Shown: piece by piece, positions 37,601-48,325 of the stretch
Layout of the letters: the number at the start of each line of letters is the position of its first letter
How positions within the stretch are numbered: the first letter of the stretch is position 1
Source: an uncultured Alphaproteobacteria bacterium
GTDB taxonomy: Bacteria > Pseudomonadota > Alphaproteobacteria > Micropepsales > Micropepsaceae
DNA: 64,000 nt
NCBI GenBank assembly: GCA_903862715.1
Contig: CAIOYY010000057.1
Span: 62,001-126,000, forward strand
Reading direction: 5' to 3'
Position numbers and translations under genes: made by a program
Notes under the pieces: model-generated
Seen by the model: only the letters and a program-made list of their open reading frames with translations
What the model was told of the DNA's origin: nothing
The model's database searches: none

Positions 37601-37801
37601 ATGCCCAAGATGAAGACGAAGTCGAGCGCCAAAAAGCGCTTCCGCTTCACTGCCTCCGGCAAGGTCAAACATGGCCAGGCCGGCAAACGTCACGGAATGA
37701 TCAAGCGCTCCAACGAGCAGATCCGCGAACTTCGCGGTACGCGCGTCATGTCGGCGTCGGAAACCCAGCGGATCAACCGCTGGATGCCCTACGGCGATTG
37801 A
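37601..37801 (+). CDS. rpmI: 50S ribosomal protein L35
   Basis: 66-residue basic ribosomal protein, [20 protein letters not shown] at its start and ending WMPYGD. The start at 37601 is preceded by AAAGGAG eight bases upstream; an in-frame ATG at 37580 is not conserved. It is followed 14 nt later by rplT in the standard rpmI-rplT pair. Confidence 0.97.
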   Translation: MPKMKTKSSAKKRFRFTASGKVKHGQAGKRHGMIKRSNEQIRELRGTRVMSASETQRINRWMPYGD

Positions 37802-37815
37802 GAGGAGATAGATAA

Positions 37816-38172
37816 ATGTCCAAAGCTCCCCGCGCAGTACCGTCCCACGCCCGTCGCAAACGCGTCTTTAAAGCCGCGAAAGGCTTTTCCGGCCGCCGCA
37901 AAAACACGATCACCTCGGCCAATGCCGCGGTCGATCGTTCGATGCAGCACGCTTATGTCGGGCGCAAGCTGAGGAAGCGGAATTTCCGCGCCCTCTGGAT
38001 CCAGCGCATCAACGCCGCCGTGCGCGAGCACGGGCTCACCTATAGCCGATTTATCAGCGGCCTCGCTGATGCCGGAATCGAGATCGACCGCAAAGTGCTG
38101 GCCGACCTCGCCGTGCATGAGCCGGAGGCCTTCAAGGTTCTGGTGGATCAGGCGAGCACGGCGAAAGCGTAA
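37816..38172 (+). CDS. rplT: 50S ribosomal protein L20
   Basis: 118-residue rRNA-binding protein needed for early 50S assembly. It begins [20 protein letters not shown] and carries [32 protein letters not shown] and the globular C-terminus. A GAGGAG ribosome-binding site lies upstream. In E. coli L20 represses its own operon through a leader pseudoknot; I see no recognisable equivalent here. Confidence 0.98.
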   Translation: MSKAPRAVPSHARRKRVFKAAKGFSGRRKNTITSANAAVDRSMQHAYVGRKLRKRNFRALWIQRINAAVREHGLTYSRFISGLADAGIEIDRKVLADLAVHEPEAFKVLVDQASTAKA

Positions 38173-38198
38173 ATCCGGCTTTTCCCCATCGGAACCCT

Positions 38199-38222
38199 AC
38201 GGACCCGGTACGCCGGGTCCGT
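38199..38222 (+). terminator. Perfect 10-bp stem-loop after rplT
   Basis: ACGGACCCGG-TACG-CCGGGTCCGT is a perfect 10-bp stem with a UACG tetraloop, starting 26 nt past the rplT stop. There is no U run afterwards. It may act as a 3'-end stabiliser or a partial terminator between the ribosomal protein genes and the DinB-like gene. Confidence 0.45.
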
Positions 38223-38250
38223 AACTCTACCGGTTTCGGCTTCGGGGATT

Positions 38251-38754
38251 GTGATGTTGGATATAGCTTACGTCCGGAAAATGGCCCGCTACAATCGCTG
38301 GCAGAACGCCAATCTTTACGGCTGCGCCGCACGGTTGACGGAGGAAGAACGCTGCCAGGAACGTGGCGCGTTTTTCGGCTCCATTCAGAAGACTCTCCTT
38401 CACCTGATCTGGGCGGACGCCATGTGGCTGTCGCGCTTCACTACAGCACCGAAACCTCAGGCGAGCGCCAGGGAAGCCATCGCGGCGATTGTCCCTTGGA
38501 ACGACCTGGTCCGTTCGCGCGACCACATGGATTCGCAGATCGAGAATTGGGCCAAAGCGCTGGACCCTTCATGGCTTGCGGGCGATCTCACCTGGGTTTC
38601 GGGAATCACGGGGCGGGAGTTCGTCAAGCCGAAATGGGTGCTCGTCGCCCATATGTTCAATCATCAAACCCATCATCGCGGTCAGGTGCATTGCATGCTA
38701 ACGCAAGCGGGCGTGAAACCTGATGACACCGATCTGTCTTTAATGCCGGAGTAA
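38251..38754 (+). CDS. DinB family (DUF664-like four-helix) protein
   Basis: 167-residue protein of the DinB/YfiT putative metalloenzyme superfamily. The three expected His ligands can be placed: one in LHLIWADAMWLSRF (about residue 50) and two in HMFNHQTHHRGQVH (about 135-146). The family binds metal and may use thiol cofactors; the role here is unknown. It starts GTG (38251) or the adjacent ATG (38254). It lies between rplT and pheS, 6 nt before pheS. Confidence 0.85.
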   Translation: MMLDIAYVRKMARYNRWQNANLYGCAARLTEEERCQERGAFFGSIQKTLLHLIWADAMWLSRFTTAPKPQASAREAIAAIVPWNDLVRSRDHMDSQIENWAKALDPSWLAGDLTWVSGITGREFVKPKWVLVAHMFNHQTHHRGQVHCMLTQAGVKPDDTDLSLMPE

Positions 38755-38760
38755 GTCCTC

Positions 38761-39837
38761 GTGTCCGATCTGAATGCATTGGAAACACGTCTGTCGGAAG
38801 AGATCGCCAACGCGCGCGACGAAGCGGCGCTGGAGGCGGTGCGCGTCGGCGCGCTCGGGAAAAAGGGCGCGATCAGCGAGCTTTTGAAAACATTGGGCAG
38901 CATGAGCCCCGATGAGCGAAAGGCACAAGGTCCGCTGATCAATGGGCTGCGCGACCGTGTGGCGAACGCCCTCGCCGCGCGAAAGAGCGAAATCGAAACG
39001 GCGGCGCTCGACAACCGCCTTGCCAGCGAACGCATCGACATCACCCTTCCGGCGCAGGACGTTCCCCGCGGCACGGTGCATCCGGTTTCCCAGGTGCAGG
39101 CCGAAATCACCGCGATCATGGCGTCGCTCGGTTTTTCGGTTGCGGAAGGCCCCGACATTGAAAGCGACGATTACAATTTCACGCGGCTGAACATTCCGGC
39201 GGAACATCCCGCTCGGCAGATGCATGACACGTTCTATATGAAGCCGCAGGCGGACGGATCGCGTCCGCTGCTCCGGACGCATACAAGCCCAGTACAGGTG
39301 CGCACGATGCTGGCGAACAAGCCGCCCATCCGCATCATCGCGCCGGGGCGCACCTATCGCTGCGATTCCGATGCGACCCACTCGCCGATGTTCCATCAGG
39401 TCGAAGGGCTCGTGATCGACGAAAGCACGCATCTGGGGCATTTGAAGTGGGTGCTGGAAGAACTCTGCAGCGCCTTCTTCGAAGTGCCGCATGTCGCCAT
39501 GCGCTTGCGCCCGTCCTATTTTCCCTTCACCGAGCCTTCGGTCGAAGTCGATATCCAATGCGATCGCTCGGGCGGCAAAATCAAATTCGGCGAAGGAAAA
39601 GATTGGCTGGAAATCGCGGGCGCCGGTATGGTGCATCCGCGCGTCCTTGAGATGTGCGGCATCGATCCTGCGCGTTATCAGGGCTTCGCCTTCGGCATGG
39701 GTCTCGACCGGCTGGCGATGCTCAAATACAGCATTCCGGACTTGCGTCCCTTCTTCGAATCCGACTTTCGCTGGCTGAAGCATTATGGTTTCGCCGCCTT
39801 CGACATACCCTCGATGGAAGGGGGGCTCAGCCGATGA
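38761..39837 (+). CDS. pheS: Phenylalanyl-tRNA synthetase alpha subunit
   Basis: 358-residue catalytic subunit of the alpha2-beta2 PheRS. N-terminal coiled-coil (about 1-90), then class II motifs: motif 1 region [19 protein letters not shown], motif 2 [27 protein letters not shown] (about 197-223), and motif 3 [16 protein letters not shown]. The start is GTG at 38761. The stop overlaps the pheT start (ATGA), indicating coupled translation. Confidence 0.98.
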   Translation: MSDLNALETRLSEEIANARDEAALEAVRVGALGKKGAISELLKTLGSMSPDERKAQGPLINGLRDRVANALAARKSEIETAALDNRLASERIDITLPAQDVPRGTVHPVSQVQAEITAIMASLGFSVAEGPDIESDDYNFTRLNIPAEHPARQMHDTFYMKPQADGSRPLLRTHTSPVQVRTMLANKPPIRIIAPGRTYRCDSDATHSPMFHQVEGLVIDESTHLGHLKWVLEELCSAFFEVPHVAMRLRPSYFPFTEPSVEVDIQCDRSGGKIKFGEGKDWLEIAGAGMVHPRVLEMCGIDPARYQGFAFGMGLDRLAMLKYSIPDLRPFFESDFRWLKHYGFAAFDIPSMEGGLSR

Positions 39838-42227
39838 AATTCACCCTCTCATGGCTGAAAGCCCATCTCGAGACACAAGCCGGTGTCGAGACCATCGCCG
39901 ATACGCTGACGCGCATCGGCCTTGAGGTCGAAGGCATCGAAGACAAGGCGAAAGCGCTGTCAAATTTCATCGTCGCGGAAATCGTCACTGCCGTGCCGCA
40001 TCCCGATGCCGACCGTTTACGCGTGTGCCAGGTCAACACGGGCACCCAAAGCCTTCAGGTCGTTTGCGGCGCGCCGAATGCGCGCGCCGGATTGAAGGGC
40101 GTGTTCGCACCGCCCGACACCTATGTGCCCGGCTCCGGCATCACGCTGAAAGTAACAAAAATTCGCGGCGTCGAATCGAACGGCATGATGTGTTCGGAGC
40201 GCGAGCTTGAACTCTCGTCCGAGAGCGACGGCATCATCGAATTGCCGGACAGCGCCCTTGTCGGCCAGAAGGCCACCGACGCGCTGGGACTGAACGATCC
40301 GGTGATTGATGTCAGCCTCACACCGAACCGGGGCGATTGCGCGTCCGTCTACGGCATTGCGCGCGATCTCGCGGCGGCAGGTCTCGGCAAACTGAAGGAC
40401 GGGCCGGCCGCATCCGTCGCCGGGACATTTCCTTCGCCGGTCAAAACCGGTCTCGATTTTTCAGACGAGGCGAAAGATGCCTGCCCGATTTTCGCCGGAC
40501 GCCTTGTGCGCGGTGTCAAGAACGGCCCCAGCCCCGAATGGCTGCAGCGGCGTCTGAAGGCCATCGGCCTTAGACCCATTTCGGCGCTGGTCGATGTCAC
40601 CAACCTTTTGTCGCATGATCGCGGACGGCCGCTGCATGTGTTCGATGCTGCGAAGCTCAGCGGGAATTTGCGCGCGCGCCTTGCGAAGGACGGCGAGAAG
40701 CTTATCGCGCTCGATGGCCGCGAATATACGCTCGATTCCGAAATGACCGTGATCGCCGATGACGCGAATGCGCTTGGCATTGCCGGCGTGATCGGCGGCG
40801 TCGAGACGGGATGCACCGAATCCACCACCGACGTCTTCATCGAATCAGCCTATTTCGATCCGATCCGCACGGCCCGCACAGGACGCACGCTCGGGATCAT
40901 TTCGGATGCGCGTTACCGCTTTGAGCGCGGCGTCGATCCGGATTTTGTTATCGGTGGCCTTGAGCTTGCGACCAAACTTATTCTCGAATTCTGCGGCGGC
41001 ACGCCCTCCGAGATCGTTGTTGCGGGTAGCGCCCCGGAATGGAAGCGCAGCATTGCGTTCGATCCGTCCGCGGTGAGGCGGCTCGCGGGTCTCAGCATTG
41101 CAACCGAGGAGATGGTAGCGATCCTGAGAGCGCTTGGTTTCGCCGTCGAGGGCACAGGGCCGCTGACCGTCATGCCGCCCTCGTGGCGACCCGACATTCA
41201 TGGTTCGGCTGATCTCGTTGAAGAAATCGTCCGCATCAAGGGACTGGATGCCATTGTCGCCACGCCGATGAGCCGCCCGGAGACGCTGGGCGGAACGGTG
41301 CTGACGGGTGCGCAACGCCGCGTCGGGATTGCGCGCCGTGCGCTGGCCGCGCGCGGACTGAATGAATGCATCCATTTCTCGTTCATCCCGCGCGCCCATG
41401 CCGCTTTGTTCGGCGGCGGCGATGACGCGCGGCAATTGGAAAATCCTATTTCCGCCGATCTCGACGCGATGCGACCAAGCCTAATCCCGTCAATGCTCGC
41501 AGCCGCTCAGCGTAATCAGGCACGCGGCATCGCGCATCTTTCGCTGTTCGAAATCGGCGCGGAATTCTCTGGTGGTACACCTGGCGCGCAGACGAGCGTC
41601 GCCTGCGGCTTGCGCGCGGGAACGCTACCGCGACATTGGATCAAGGGCGGCGAGATCAATGCCTTCACTGCGAAAGCCGATATGCTGACCGCGCTGGAAG
41701 CGGCCTGGGGACAGACCGTCAATATACCGGCCATGCCAAGCGCGCCCGCCTGGTATCATCCCGGCCGTTCCGGCGCGTTGACGATGGGGCCGAAAGCGCT
41801 GGCCTATTTCGGCGAGCTGCATCCTCGCATTCTTGCGGCGTTCGACATCAAGGGCCCGGCTGTCGCGTTCGAGATTTTTCTCGACCGCATCCCCGAGCCT
41901 AAAGCACGCGACGGCAAGAACCGTCCACCGCTCGACAGTTCGAGCTTTCCCGCCGTCGAGCGCGATTTCGCCTTCCTGCTTCCCTCCACGGTCAGCGCCG
42001 AAAGCGTGATCAAGGCCGCGAAGACGGGCGACCGCAAACTGATCGACGATGTGACCGTGTTCGATGTCTATGAGGGCAAGGGTATCCCTGAGGGCCAGAA
42101 ATCGCTCGCGATTTCGGTGCGGCTGCAGCCGAGGGAAAAAACCCTGACCGATGCCGAGATCGACGCCGTCGCGGAAAAGATCGTCGCGGCCGTCACCAAG
42201 GCGACCGGCGGCAGCCTTAGGGGCTAA
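39834..42227 (+). CDS. pheT: Phenylalanyl-tRNA synthetase beta subunit
   Basis: 797 residues from the ATG at 39834, overlapping pheS by 4 nt. Domains in order: EMAP/tRNA-binding domain (about 39-150, with [12 protein letters not shown]), B3/4 editing domain (about 210-390, [13 protein letters not shown]), B5 domain (about 400-475), the catalytic-like core (about 490-690) and the C-terminal ferredoxin-fold anticodon-binding domain (about 700-797, [15 protein letters not shown]). Full length for the family. The open frame continues upstream inside pheS but without similarity. Confidence 0.98.
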   Translation: MKFTLSWLKAHLETQAGVETIADTLTRIGLEVEGIEDKAKALSNFIVAEIVTAVPHPDADRLRVCQVNTGTQSLQVVCGAPNARAGLKGVFAPPDTYVPGSGITLKVTKIRGVESNGMMCSERELELSSESDGIIELPDSALVGQKATDALGLNDPVIDVSLTPNRGDCASVYGIARDLAAAGLGKLKDGPAASVAGTFPSPVKTGLDFSDEAKDACPIFAGRLVRGVKNGPSPEWLQRRLKAIGLRPISALVDVTNLLSHDRGRPLHVFDAAKLSGNLRARLAKDGEKLIALDGREYTLDSEMTVIADDANALGIAGVIGGVETGCTESTTDVFIESAYFDPIRTARTGRTLGIISDARYRFERGVDPDFVIGGLELATKLILEFCGGTPSEIVVAGSAPEWKRSIAFDPSAVRRLAGLSIATEEMVAILRALGFAVEGTGPLTVMPPSWRPDIHGSADLVEEIVRIKGLDAIVATPMSRPETLGGTVLTGAQRRVGIARRALAARGLNECIHFSFIPRAHAALFGGGDDARQLENPISADLDAMRPSLIPSMLAAAQRNQARGIAHLSLFEIGAEFSGGTPGAQTSVACGLRAGTLPRHWIKGGEINAFTAKADMLTALEAAWGQTVNIPAMPSAPAWYHPGRSGALTMGPKALAYFGELHPRILAAFDIKGPAVAFEIFLDRIPEPKARDGKNRPPLDSSSFPAVERDFAFLLPSTVSAESVIKAAKTGDRKLIDDVTVFDVYEGKGIPEGQKSLAISVRLQPREKTLTDAEIDAVAEKIVAAVTKATGGSLRG

Positions 42228-42332
42228 GCCGGCGCGGCTTGATAGCGCGGGGGCCCTCTGGTCCAATTAACGGGCGAATGCGTATAGGCTGGGTGACGCT
42301 CCCGGCGGGTAAAGCCCGCCGTGCTTCAAGGA

Positions 42333-43220
42333 ATGTCTTCGCCCATGCTCTGGCAGGATAGACGCGGTCATTTTTCGTCCCTTCGAGCCATTACCCTTCT
42401 GGCGCTGCTGGCCCCTGCCTTTTTCGCGATCTATTACACCGCGACGAGCAATTGGGGTCCGCGCCCGTTTGATGCGGTCACACATTTCAGCGGGCTGTGG
42501 GGCGTGCGCATTCTGGTCGCCACTCTTCTCGTCACGCCATTCCGCCGTCTTGGGCGCTGGCCGAAACTGGTCGATGTCCGCCGCATGATGGGTGTCGCCT
42601 GTTTCTGCTATCTCGTTTTCCACGTCTCGCTCTATGTCGTCGATCAGGCCTTCGATATCGTGACGGTGATCACCGAAATCGCCCTGCGGATTTACCTCAC
42701 CATCGGCTTCGTCGCCTTTACGGGCATCACGGCGCTCGCCATGACCTCGAACGATTACATGGTGCGGCGCATGGGCGGCATGCGCTGGCGCAAGCTCCAC
42801 TGGCTGATGCACCCCATCGTCATTCTCGGCGTCATTCATTATTTCCTGCAGGCGAAGCTCGAAATGTTTCAGCCCACCGTCATGGCGGGCGTTGTCGCCT
42901 GGGCCTTCGTCTATCGTCTTGCCCACTGGAAACTGGCGCGCAGCTTCAAAGGTCCTTATGGCGAATTGCCGCTCTGGTTCATCGGCCTTCTTGGCCTCGT
43001 CATCACCACGCTGACCTTCCTGATCGAGGCCGTCGCCTTCTGGTGGGGATTCGGCGTTTCGCCGCTTCTGGTGCTGCAGCAGGATTTCAGCTTCGAGGCG
43101 GGTATCCGCCCCGGCTGGTATGTGCTGATGGCGGGTGTGATCTTCTTCCTGGTCGCGGCGATCCGGCAGCGACCGGGCGAGAAACCCGATGGGCGGAAGA
43201 CGGAACTCGCGACGGCCTGA
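42333..43220 (+). CDS. MsrQ-like ferric reductase transmembrane domain protein
   Basis: About 295-residue haem-binding membrane protein of the ferric-reductase/MsrQ type. Six or more hydrophobic helices with haem-ligand histidines in [14 protein letters not shown] and [21 protein letters not shown]. MsrQ supplies electrons to the periplasmic methionine sulfoxide reductase MsrP, but no msrP lies next to it, and this protein is longer than usual (about 200-220) because of two extra C-terminal helices. The start is uncertain: ATG 42333, ATG 42345 or GTG 42321. A CGGCGGG/CCCGCCG stem-loop (42303-42321) lies just before it. Confidence 0.75.
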   Translation: MSSPMLWQDRRGHFSSLRAITLLALLAPAFFAIYYTATSNWGPRPFDAVTHFSGLWGVRILVATLLVTPFRRLGRWPKLVDVRRMMGVACFCYLVFHVSLYVVDQAFDIVTVITEIALRIYLTIGFVAFTGITALAMTSNDYMVRRMGGMRWRKLHWLMHPIVILGVIHYFLQAKLEMFQPTVMAGVVAWAFVYRLAHWKLARSFKGPYGELPLWFIGLLGLVITTLTFLIEAVAFWWGFGVSPLLVLQQDFSFEAGIRPGWYVLMAGVIFFLVAAIRQRPGEKPDGRKTELATA

Positions 43221-43276
43221 CCGGCCAGGCTGCGACGCACTGGACGGCGCGGGGGCCCATCGCTATTCAGACGCCC

Positions 43277-45079
43277 ATGCCCGAACTTTCCCAGATCCGC
43301 AATTTCTCCATCGTCGCCCATATCGACCACGGCAAGTCGACACTGGCCGACCGCCTGATCCATTTCTGCGGCGGCCTGACCGACCGCGAAATGAAGGAGC
43401 AGGTGCTCGATTCCATGGATATCGAGCGCGAGCGCGGCATCACCATCAAGGCCCAGACCGTCCGCCTGAGCTATAAGGCGAAGAACGGCGAGACCTATGT
43501 ACTGAACCTGATGGACACGCCGGGCCATGTCGACTTCGCCTATGAAGTCTCGCGCTGCCTCGCGGCCTGCGAAGGCGCGCTTCTGGTCGTCGATGCCAGC
43601 CAGGGCGTCGAAGCCCAGACCCTCGCCAATGTCTATCTTGCGATCGATGCCGGGCTCGAGATCGTTCCCGTACTGAATAAGGTCGATCTGCCGTCCGCCG
43701 AGCCGGACCGCATCCGCCAGCAGATCGAGGATGTTATCGGTATCGATGCGACCGACGCCATCGAGGTGTCGGCGAAAACCGGTCTTAACATCGATCAGGT
43801 ACTGGAAGCGGTCGTCCTGAAACTTCCCGCGCCCAAAGGCACACGCAACGCGCCGCTGAAAGCGCTCCTCATCGATTCCTGGTATGACGCCTATCTCGGC
43901 GTCGTCGTGCTGGTTCGCGTCGTCGATGGTGAGCTGAAGAAAGGCGACCGCATCCGCATGATGGCGGCGGACGCTTTCTATCAGGTGGACCGCGTCGGCA
44001 TTTTCACACCGAAGCAGGAAGCGATCGACAAGCTTGGCCCCGGCGAAGTCGGCTTTCTCACCGCCGCGATCAAGCAGGTGGCCGACACGCAGATCGGCGA
44101 CACGATCACCAATGAACGAAACGGCACCAAGGACGCGCTTCCCGGATTCAAACCCGTGCAGCAGGTGGTGTTCTGCGGTCTGTTCCCGACTGACGCCGCC
44201 GAATTCGAAGCGTTACGCGAGGGCCTGGGGCGCCTGCATCTGAACGATGCGAGCTTCACCTATGAAATGGAAACCTCGGCCGCGCTCGGCTTCGGTTTCC
44301 GCTGCGGCTTCCTCGGTCTTCTCCATCTTGAGATCGTGCGCGAGCGCATTGACCGCGAATTCAATATCGACCTGATCGCGACCGCGCCGTCCGTTATCTA
44401 TCGGCTGCATCTGACGAACGGCACGATGCTGGAATTGCACAATCCCGCCGACATGCCGGACCCGGTCTATATCGATCATATCGAGGAGCCCTGGATACGC
44501 GCGACGATCCTCGTTCCGGATGAACATCTCGGCGCGGTGCTGAAACTCTGTCAGGACCGGCGCGGCGAGCAGGTCGAACTGACCTATGCCGGCAATCGCG
44601 CGATGCTGATCTATTTCCTGCCGCTGAACGAAGTCGTGTTCGATTTTTACGACCGTCTGAAATCGGTCAGCCGCGGTTATGCGAGCTTCGACTACCACAT
44701 CGAAAGCTATCGCGAGGGCGAGCTCGTAAAGCTCAGCGTACTCGTCAATGCCGAGCCGGTCGATGCGCTGTCGATGATCGTTCATCGCACGCGCGCGGAA
44801 ATGCGCGGACGTTCAATGTGCGAAAAACTGAAAGACCTCATTCCCCGCCACATGTTTCAAATACCGATTCAAGCGGCTATCGGCGGCAAGGTCATCGCAC
44901 GCGAAACCTTAAGCGCGCTGCGCAAGGACGTGACGGCGAAATGTTATGGTGGCGACATCACCCGCAAGCGCAAGCTCCTCGACAAGCAGAAGGAGGGCAA
45001 GAAGAAGATGCGCCAGTTCGGCAAGGTCGATATCCCGCAGGAAGCCTTCATCGCTGCCCTGAAGATGGACGCCGATTAG
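43277..45079 (+). CDS. lepA: Elongation factor 4 (LepA)
   Basis: 600-residue translational GTPase affecting ribosome function and initiation under stress. G1 [10 protein letters not shown]2 [10 protein letters not shown]3 DTPGHVDF, G4 NKVD and G5 SAKTG are all present. Domains II and III, the EF-G-like domain V and the LepA-specific C-terminal domain ending [20 protein letters not shown] follow. The start ATG at 43277 gives [19 protein letters not shown]; the frame is open far upstream within the MsrQ-like gene, but that part is a shadow. Confidence 0.98.
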   Translation: MPELSQIRNFSIVAHIDHGKSTLADRLIHFCGGLTDREMKEQVLDSMDIERERGITIKAQTVRLSYKAKNGETYVLNLMDTPGHVDFAYEVSRCLAACEGALLVVDASQGVEAQTLANVYLAIDAGLEIVPVLNKVDLPSAEPDRIRQQIEDVIGIDATDAIEVSAKTGLNIDQVLEAVVLKLPAPKGTRNAPLKALLIDSWYDAYLGVVVLVRVVDGELKKGDRIRMMAADAFYQVDRVGIFTPKQEAIDKLGPGEVGFLTAAIKQVADTQIGDTITNERNGTKDALPGFKPVQQVVFCGLFPTDAAEFEALREGLGRLHLNDASFTYEMETSAALGFGFRCGFLGLLHLEIVRERIDREFNIDLIATAPSVIYRLHLTNGTMLELHNPADMPDPVYIDHIEEPWIRATILVPDEHLGAVLKLCQDRRGEQVELTYAGNRAMLIYFLPLNEVVFDFYDRLKSVSRGYASFDYHIESYREGELVKLSVLVNAEPVDALSMIVHRTRAEMRGRSMCEKLKDLIPRHMFQIPIQAAIGGKVIARETLSALRKDVTAKCYGGDITRKRKLLDKQKEGKKKMRQFGKVDIPQEAFIAALKMDAD

Positions 45080-45159
45080 GCGACGTCCTCCGCCCTTTCC
45101 CGCCCCTAGCCCCGCAAAGCCAAGGCCGCTATACGTCCCGGCGAAACGAGGGACCACCT

Positions 45160-45807
45160 TTGTCCAACACGCTCGCCATCATCGATTACGGTTCGGGGAA
45201 TTTGCGTTCCGCCGAGAAGGCGTTGCAGCGCGTAAGCCGCGAGGGCGCGACCGAACACGAAATCCTTGTGACGTCCGATCCCGAGCGCGTGGCCGCCGCC
45301 GAACGGATCGTGCTGCCCGGCGTCGGTGCCTTCGGCGATTGCATGGGAGGGCTCAGCGCCATTCCGGGCATGGTCGAGGCGCTGCATGAGCGGGTCCTCA
45401 AGAAAGGCGCACCCTTTCTGGGAATCTGTGTCGGCATGCAATTGCTGGCTACGATCGGCCGCGAACATGGCGATCATAAGGGCCTTGGTTGGATAGACGG
45501 CGAGGTGGTGCGCATCGCACCCACCAACCCCGATCTGAAAATTCCGCATATGGGCTGGAACGAGCTGCAGCAAACGCGCCCGCATTTTCTGCTCGGCGAT
45601 CTTCCCGCTGGTGCCCATGCCTATTTCGTCCATTCCTTCGGCTTTAAGCCGAAGGACGAAGCCGATCTGTTTGCGACCACCGATTATGCCGGGCCCATTT
45701 CGGCGGTGATCGGGCGGGACAATATTGCCGGGACACAGTTTCATCCGGAAAAGAGCCAAGCTGTGGGCCTCGCCTTTCTCAGCCGTTTTCTGAAGTGGCG
45801 ACCCTGA
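45160..45807 (+). CDS. hisH: Imidazole glycerol phosphate synthase, glutaminase subunit HisH
   Basis: 215-residue class I glutamine amidotransferase that supplies ammonia to HisF. Nucleophile Cys in [10 protein letters not shown] (about residue 86), and His/Glu of the triad in TQFHPEKSQ (about 195-203). The start is a TTG at 45160 ([14 protein letters not shown]) with GAGGGA six bases upstream; no suitable ATG exists. It is followed by hisA, 2 nt away or overlapping depending on the start used. hisF is not in the window. Confidence 0.95.
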   Translation: MSNTLAIIDYGSGNLRSAEKALQRVSREGATEHEILVTSDPERVAAAERIVLPGVGAFGDCMGGLSAIPGMVEALHERVLKKGAPFLGICVGMQLLATIGREHGDHKGLGWIDGEVVRIAPTNPDLKIPHMGWNELQQTRPHFLLGDLPAGAHAYFVHSFGFKPKDEADLFATTDYAGPISAVIGRDNIAGTQFHPEKSQAVGLAFLSRFLKWRP

Positions 45808-45809
45808 AG

Positions 45810-46535
45810 ATGATTTTGTTTCCTGCCATCGACCTGAAGGACGGGAACTGCGTGCGTCTGCGCCAGGGCGACATGAATCAGGCGACCGTGTTCAATAATA
45901 ATCCCGCCGCACAGGCGCTCAGCTTTCAGGAGGCCGGTTTCGAATGGCTGCATTGCGTCGATCTGAACGGCGCCTTTGCCGGGCGCTCGGCCAACACGCC
46001 GGCGATTGCCGCGATCCTCAAGGCGCTCACCATTCCGGTGCAGCTCGGCGGCGGTTTGCGGGACCGCGCCGGAATTGATTCCTGGCTGGAGGCCGGCATT
46101 TCGCGCGTCATTCTCGGGACCGCGGCGGTTCGCAATCCGGACCTCGTTAAACACGCCGCCCGCGACTATCCGGGAAAGATAGCTGTCGGCATCGACGCGC
46201 GCGACGGCATGGTGGCGGTCGAAGGCTGGGCCGAGGCGTCCACGCTTTCCGCCGTCGAGCTGGCAAAACGGTTTGAAGATGCCGGTGTCGCGGCAATCAT
46301 TTTTACCGATATTGCGCGCGACGGCATGATGCAGGGTGTGAATGTCGAGGCGACGGCGCATCTCGCGCGGGCGGTATCGATCCCCGTCATCGCCAGCGGC
46401 GGTGTAAACGGCGTTCAGGATATCAAATTGTTGCGTGACACGGGGGCCGGAATTCATGGCGTCGTGATCGGACGCGCGCTTTATGACGGCCGCATGGAGC
46501 CGCGTGATGCGCTGGCGGCCTCGAAAGCTGCCTAA
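45810..46535 (+). CDS. hisA: Phosphoribosylformimino-5-aminoimidazole carboxamide ribotide isomerase
   Basis: 241-residue TIM-barrel isomerase of histidine synthesis. Catalytic Asp8 in [12 protein letters not shown] and the second catalytic Asp in [16 protein letters not shown] (about 128). Phosphate-binding loops are VQLGGGLRD and IASGGVNG. The ATG at 45810 fits the family; a GTG at 45795 would overlap hisH by 13 nt and add five residues. It converges on parB with an 11-bp gap and no terminator. Confidence 0.97.
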   Translation: MILFPAIDLKDGNCVRLRQGDMNQATVFNNNPAAQALSFQEAGFEWLHCVDLNGAFAGRSANTPAIAAILKALTIPVQLGGGLRDRAGIDSWLEAGISRVILGTAAVRNPDLVKHAARDYPGKIAVGIDARDGMVAVEGWAEASTLSAVELAKRFEDAGVAAIIFTDIARDGMMQGVNVEATAHLARAVSIPVIASGGVNGVQDIKLLRDTGAGIHGVVIGRALYDGRMEPRDALAASKAA

Positions 46536-46546
46536 ACGTTCCGACC

Positions 46547-47476
46547 TTAATCCACTTCCACGAAGGTACTGAGCCGATGAATGATGTCATCGAGCTGCTC
46601 CAAGTTCTTATACTGTATCATCACTTCACCGCCCTTTTCACCGCGATGGGCGATCGCTACCTTCATACCTAAGCTATTGGAAACGCTGAGTTCCAAGGCT
46701 TTTGTATCGGCATCCTTGGATTTGGGCGTCGCTGCGGAAGCGGGCTTCGCTGCCGCTTTCGACTTCTGTTCGGCCTGCCGAACATTGAGCGATCCTGAAA
46801 CAATTTCCTGTGCGATTCTTTCAGCGTCCGGATTGCCGACAAGCGTTCGGGCATGCCCTGCCGTCAGCTTGCCTTCGATCATCAGCGTCTTGATGCTTTC
46901 GGGTAGCTTCAAAAGACGGAGGGTATTGGCGATATGGCTTCGGCTTTTGCCGACGACTTCCGACACCTTTTCCTGCGTGTATTGAAACCGGCCCATCAGT
47001 TCCTGATAGGCGGCGGCCTCTTCGACCGCATTGAGGTCGGCCCGCTGGACGTTTTCGATAATGGCGATTTCGAGCGCTTCACCATCGCTGAATTCACGCA
47101 CCGACACCGGCACTTCATGCAGCTTCGCGAGCTGCGCCGCGCGCCAGCGCCGTTCGCCTGCGACGATTTCATATGAATCGGGAGATCCCACAGCGCGCAC
47201 GACGATAGGCTGCAGAATGCCCTTCTCGCGTATGGATGCCGCCAGGTCCTGAAGATCTTCTTCGCGGAAACTGCGCCGGGGCTGGAATCTGCCCGGCCTG
47301 AGAAACGCGATGGGCAGCGTGCGTGGCTTTTGCGGTATGGCGGGCTCACCGGCCGGCGCAGGCTGCGGCTTATGTTGGGGCTGCGCCTGCGGCGGCGGAG
47401 AGTCATCACCGAGCAAGGCCGAAAGACCCCGGCCCAATCCGCGATGCCTCATATCGGAGCGCGCTTCGTCTGCCAT
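46547..47476 (-). CDS. parB: Chromosome partitioning protein ParB
   Basis: 309-residue CTP-dependent DNA clamp that loads at parS and spreads. The N-terminal CTP-binding region has GERRWRAAQLA, followed by the helix-turn-helix EKVSEVVGKSRSHIANTLRLLKLP (about residues 165-188) that reads parS, a Lys/Ala-rich linker and a C-terminal dimerisation domain (about 265-309). A Pro/Gln-rich stretch (about 25-50) precedes the core. It lies 12 nt after parA. Two parS-like sites lie about 1.4 kb and 3.4 kb upstream. Confidence 0.97.
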   Translation of the reverse strand: MADEARSDMRHRGLGRGLSALLGDDSPPPQAQPQHKPQPAPAGEPAIPQKPRTLPIAFLRPGRFQPRRSFREEDLQDLAASIREKGILQPIVVRAVGSPDSYEIVAGERRWRAAQLAKLHEVPVSVREFSDGEALEIAIIENVQRADLNAVEEAAAYQELMGRFQYTQEKVSEVVGKSRSHIANTLRLLKLPESIKTLMIEGKLTAGHARTLVGNPDAERIAQEIVSGSLNVRQAEQKSKAAAKPASAATPKSKDADTKALELSVSNSLGMKVAIAHRGEKGGEVMIQYKNLEQLDDIIHRLSTFVEVD

Positions 47477-47488
47477 GCATTCCGCTCC

Positions 47489-48325
47489 TTACGCTGCGAT
47501 AGAAGCGGTGCGAACCCGCTCGCGCTGAATAAGCTCGCCCGCGAGCTTGATGTAGGCCTGACTGCCGGGGCAGCGAAGATCATAGACGAGAGCGGGGAGG
47601 CCGTGACTCGGCGCCTCGGAAATCCGCACATTACGTGGAATAACGGTCTGATAGACTTTATCACCCAGATGCGCGCGCACGTCCGCCGCTACCTGATCCG
47701 ACAGGTTGTTTCTTTTATCGAACATCGTTAGGATAATGCCCTGTATTTCCAGCTTGGGGTTCAGGCCCGCGCGCACGAGTTCCAGGGTTTTCAGAAGCTG
47801 GCTGAGGCCTTCTAGCGCAAAAAATTCGCATTGGAGCGGCACCACCGCGGCATCGGCCGCTGCCATTGCGTTGACGGTCAGAACGTTCAGCGAGGGCGGG
47901 CAATCAATCAGCACATAATCGAAGTCAGAGCCTTCTTCGGCCATTTTCGCCAAGGCATCGCGGAGCCGGAAATTGCGCCTGGGTTGCCCGACAAGCTCAA
48001 GCTCCGCACCCGAAAGATCGACCGTTGAGGGCACGACCGAAAGACCGGGAATCCGCGTCGGGGTCACGGCGTCCTTGATAGGGGCACCGCCCATCAGAAC
48101 GTCATAGGAGGTAAGTTTCCGGTCGGCCTGATAAATGCCAAGACCGGTTGACGCATTGCCTTGAGGGTCGAGGTCGATAACAAGCGTGGGTTTACCGACG
48201 GCGGCGAGTGCGGTCCCGAGATTGATCGCGGTCGTGGTTTTACCGACGCCGCCTTTCTGATTGGCGACAACCAGAATGCGGGGAGCGCGTTTCTCCGCTT
48301 TAACGGTGGTTGTTTCGCTCGGCAC
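47489..48325 (-). CDS. parA: Chromosome partitioning ATPase ParA
   Basis: 278-residue deviant-Walker ATPase that moves ParB-parS complexes over the nucleoid. NQKGGVGKTTTAINLG is the P-loop with the signature lysine, and LVIDLDPQGNAS is the A' motif. The start is a GTG at 48325 with GGGAG seven bases upstream, giving [13 protein letters not shown]; this overlaps rsmG by 26 nt. The preceding codons to 48358 are open but non-conserved. Operon mnmE-mnmG-rsmG-parA-parB. Confidence 0.96.
   Translation of the reverse strand: MPSETTTVKAEKRAPRILVVANQKGGVGKTTTAINLGTALAAVGKPTLVIDLDPQGNASTGLGIYQADRKLTSYDVLMGGAPIKDAVTPTRIPGLSVVPSTVDLSGAELELVGQPRRNFRLRDALAKMAEEGSDFDYVLIDCPPSLNVLTVNAMAAADAAVVPLQCEFFALEGLSQLLKTLELVRAGLNPKLEIQGIILTMFDKRNNLSDQVAADVRAHLGDKVYQTVIPRNVRISEAPSHGLPALVYDLRCPGSQAYIKLAGELIQRERVRTASIAA

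Noticed and set aside
42497-43276. Upstream in-frame extension of lepA
   Set aside because: It overlaps the MsrQ-like gene in another frame and is not similar to LepA, which begins at MPELSQIRN (43277).
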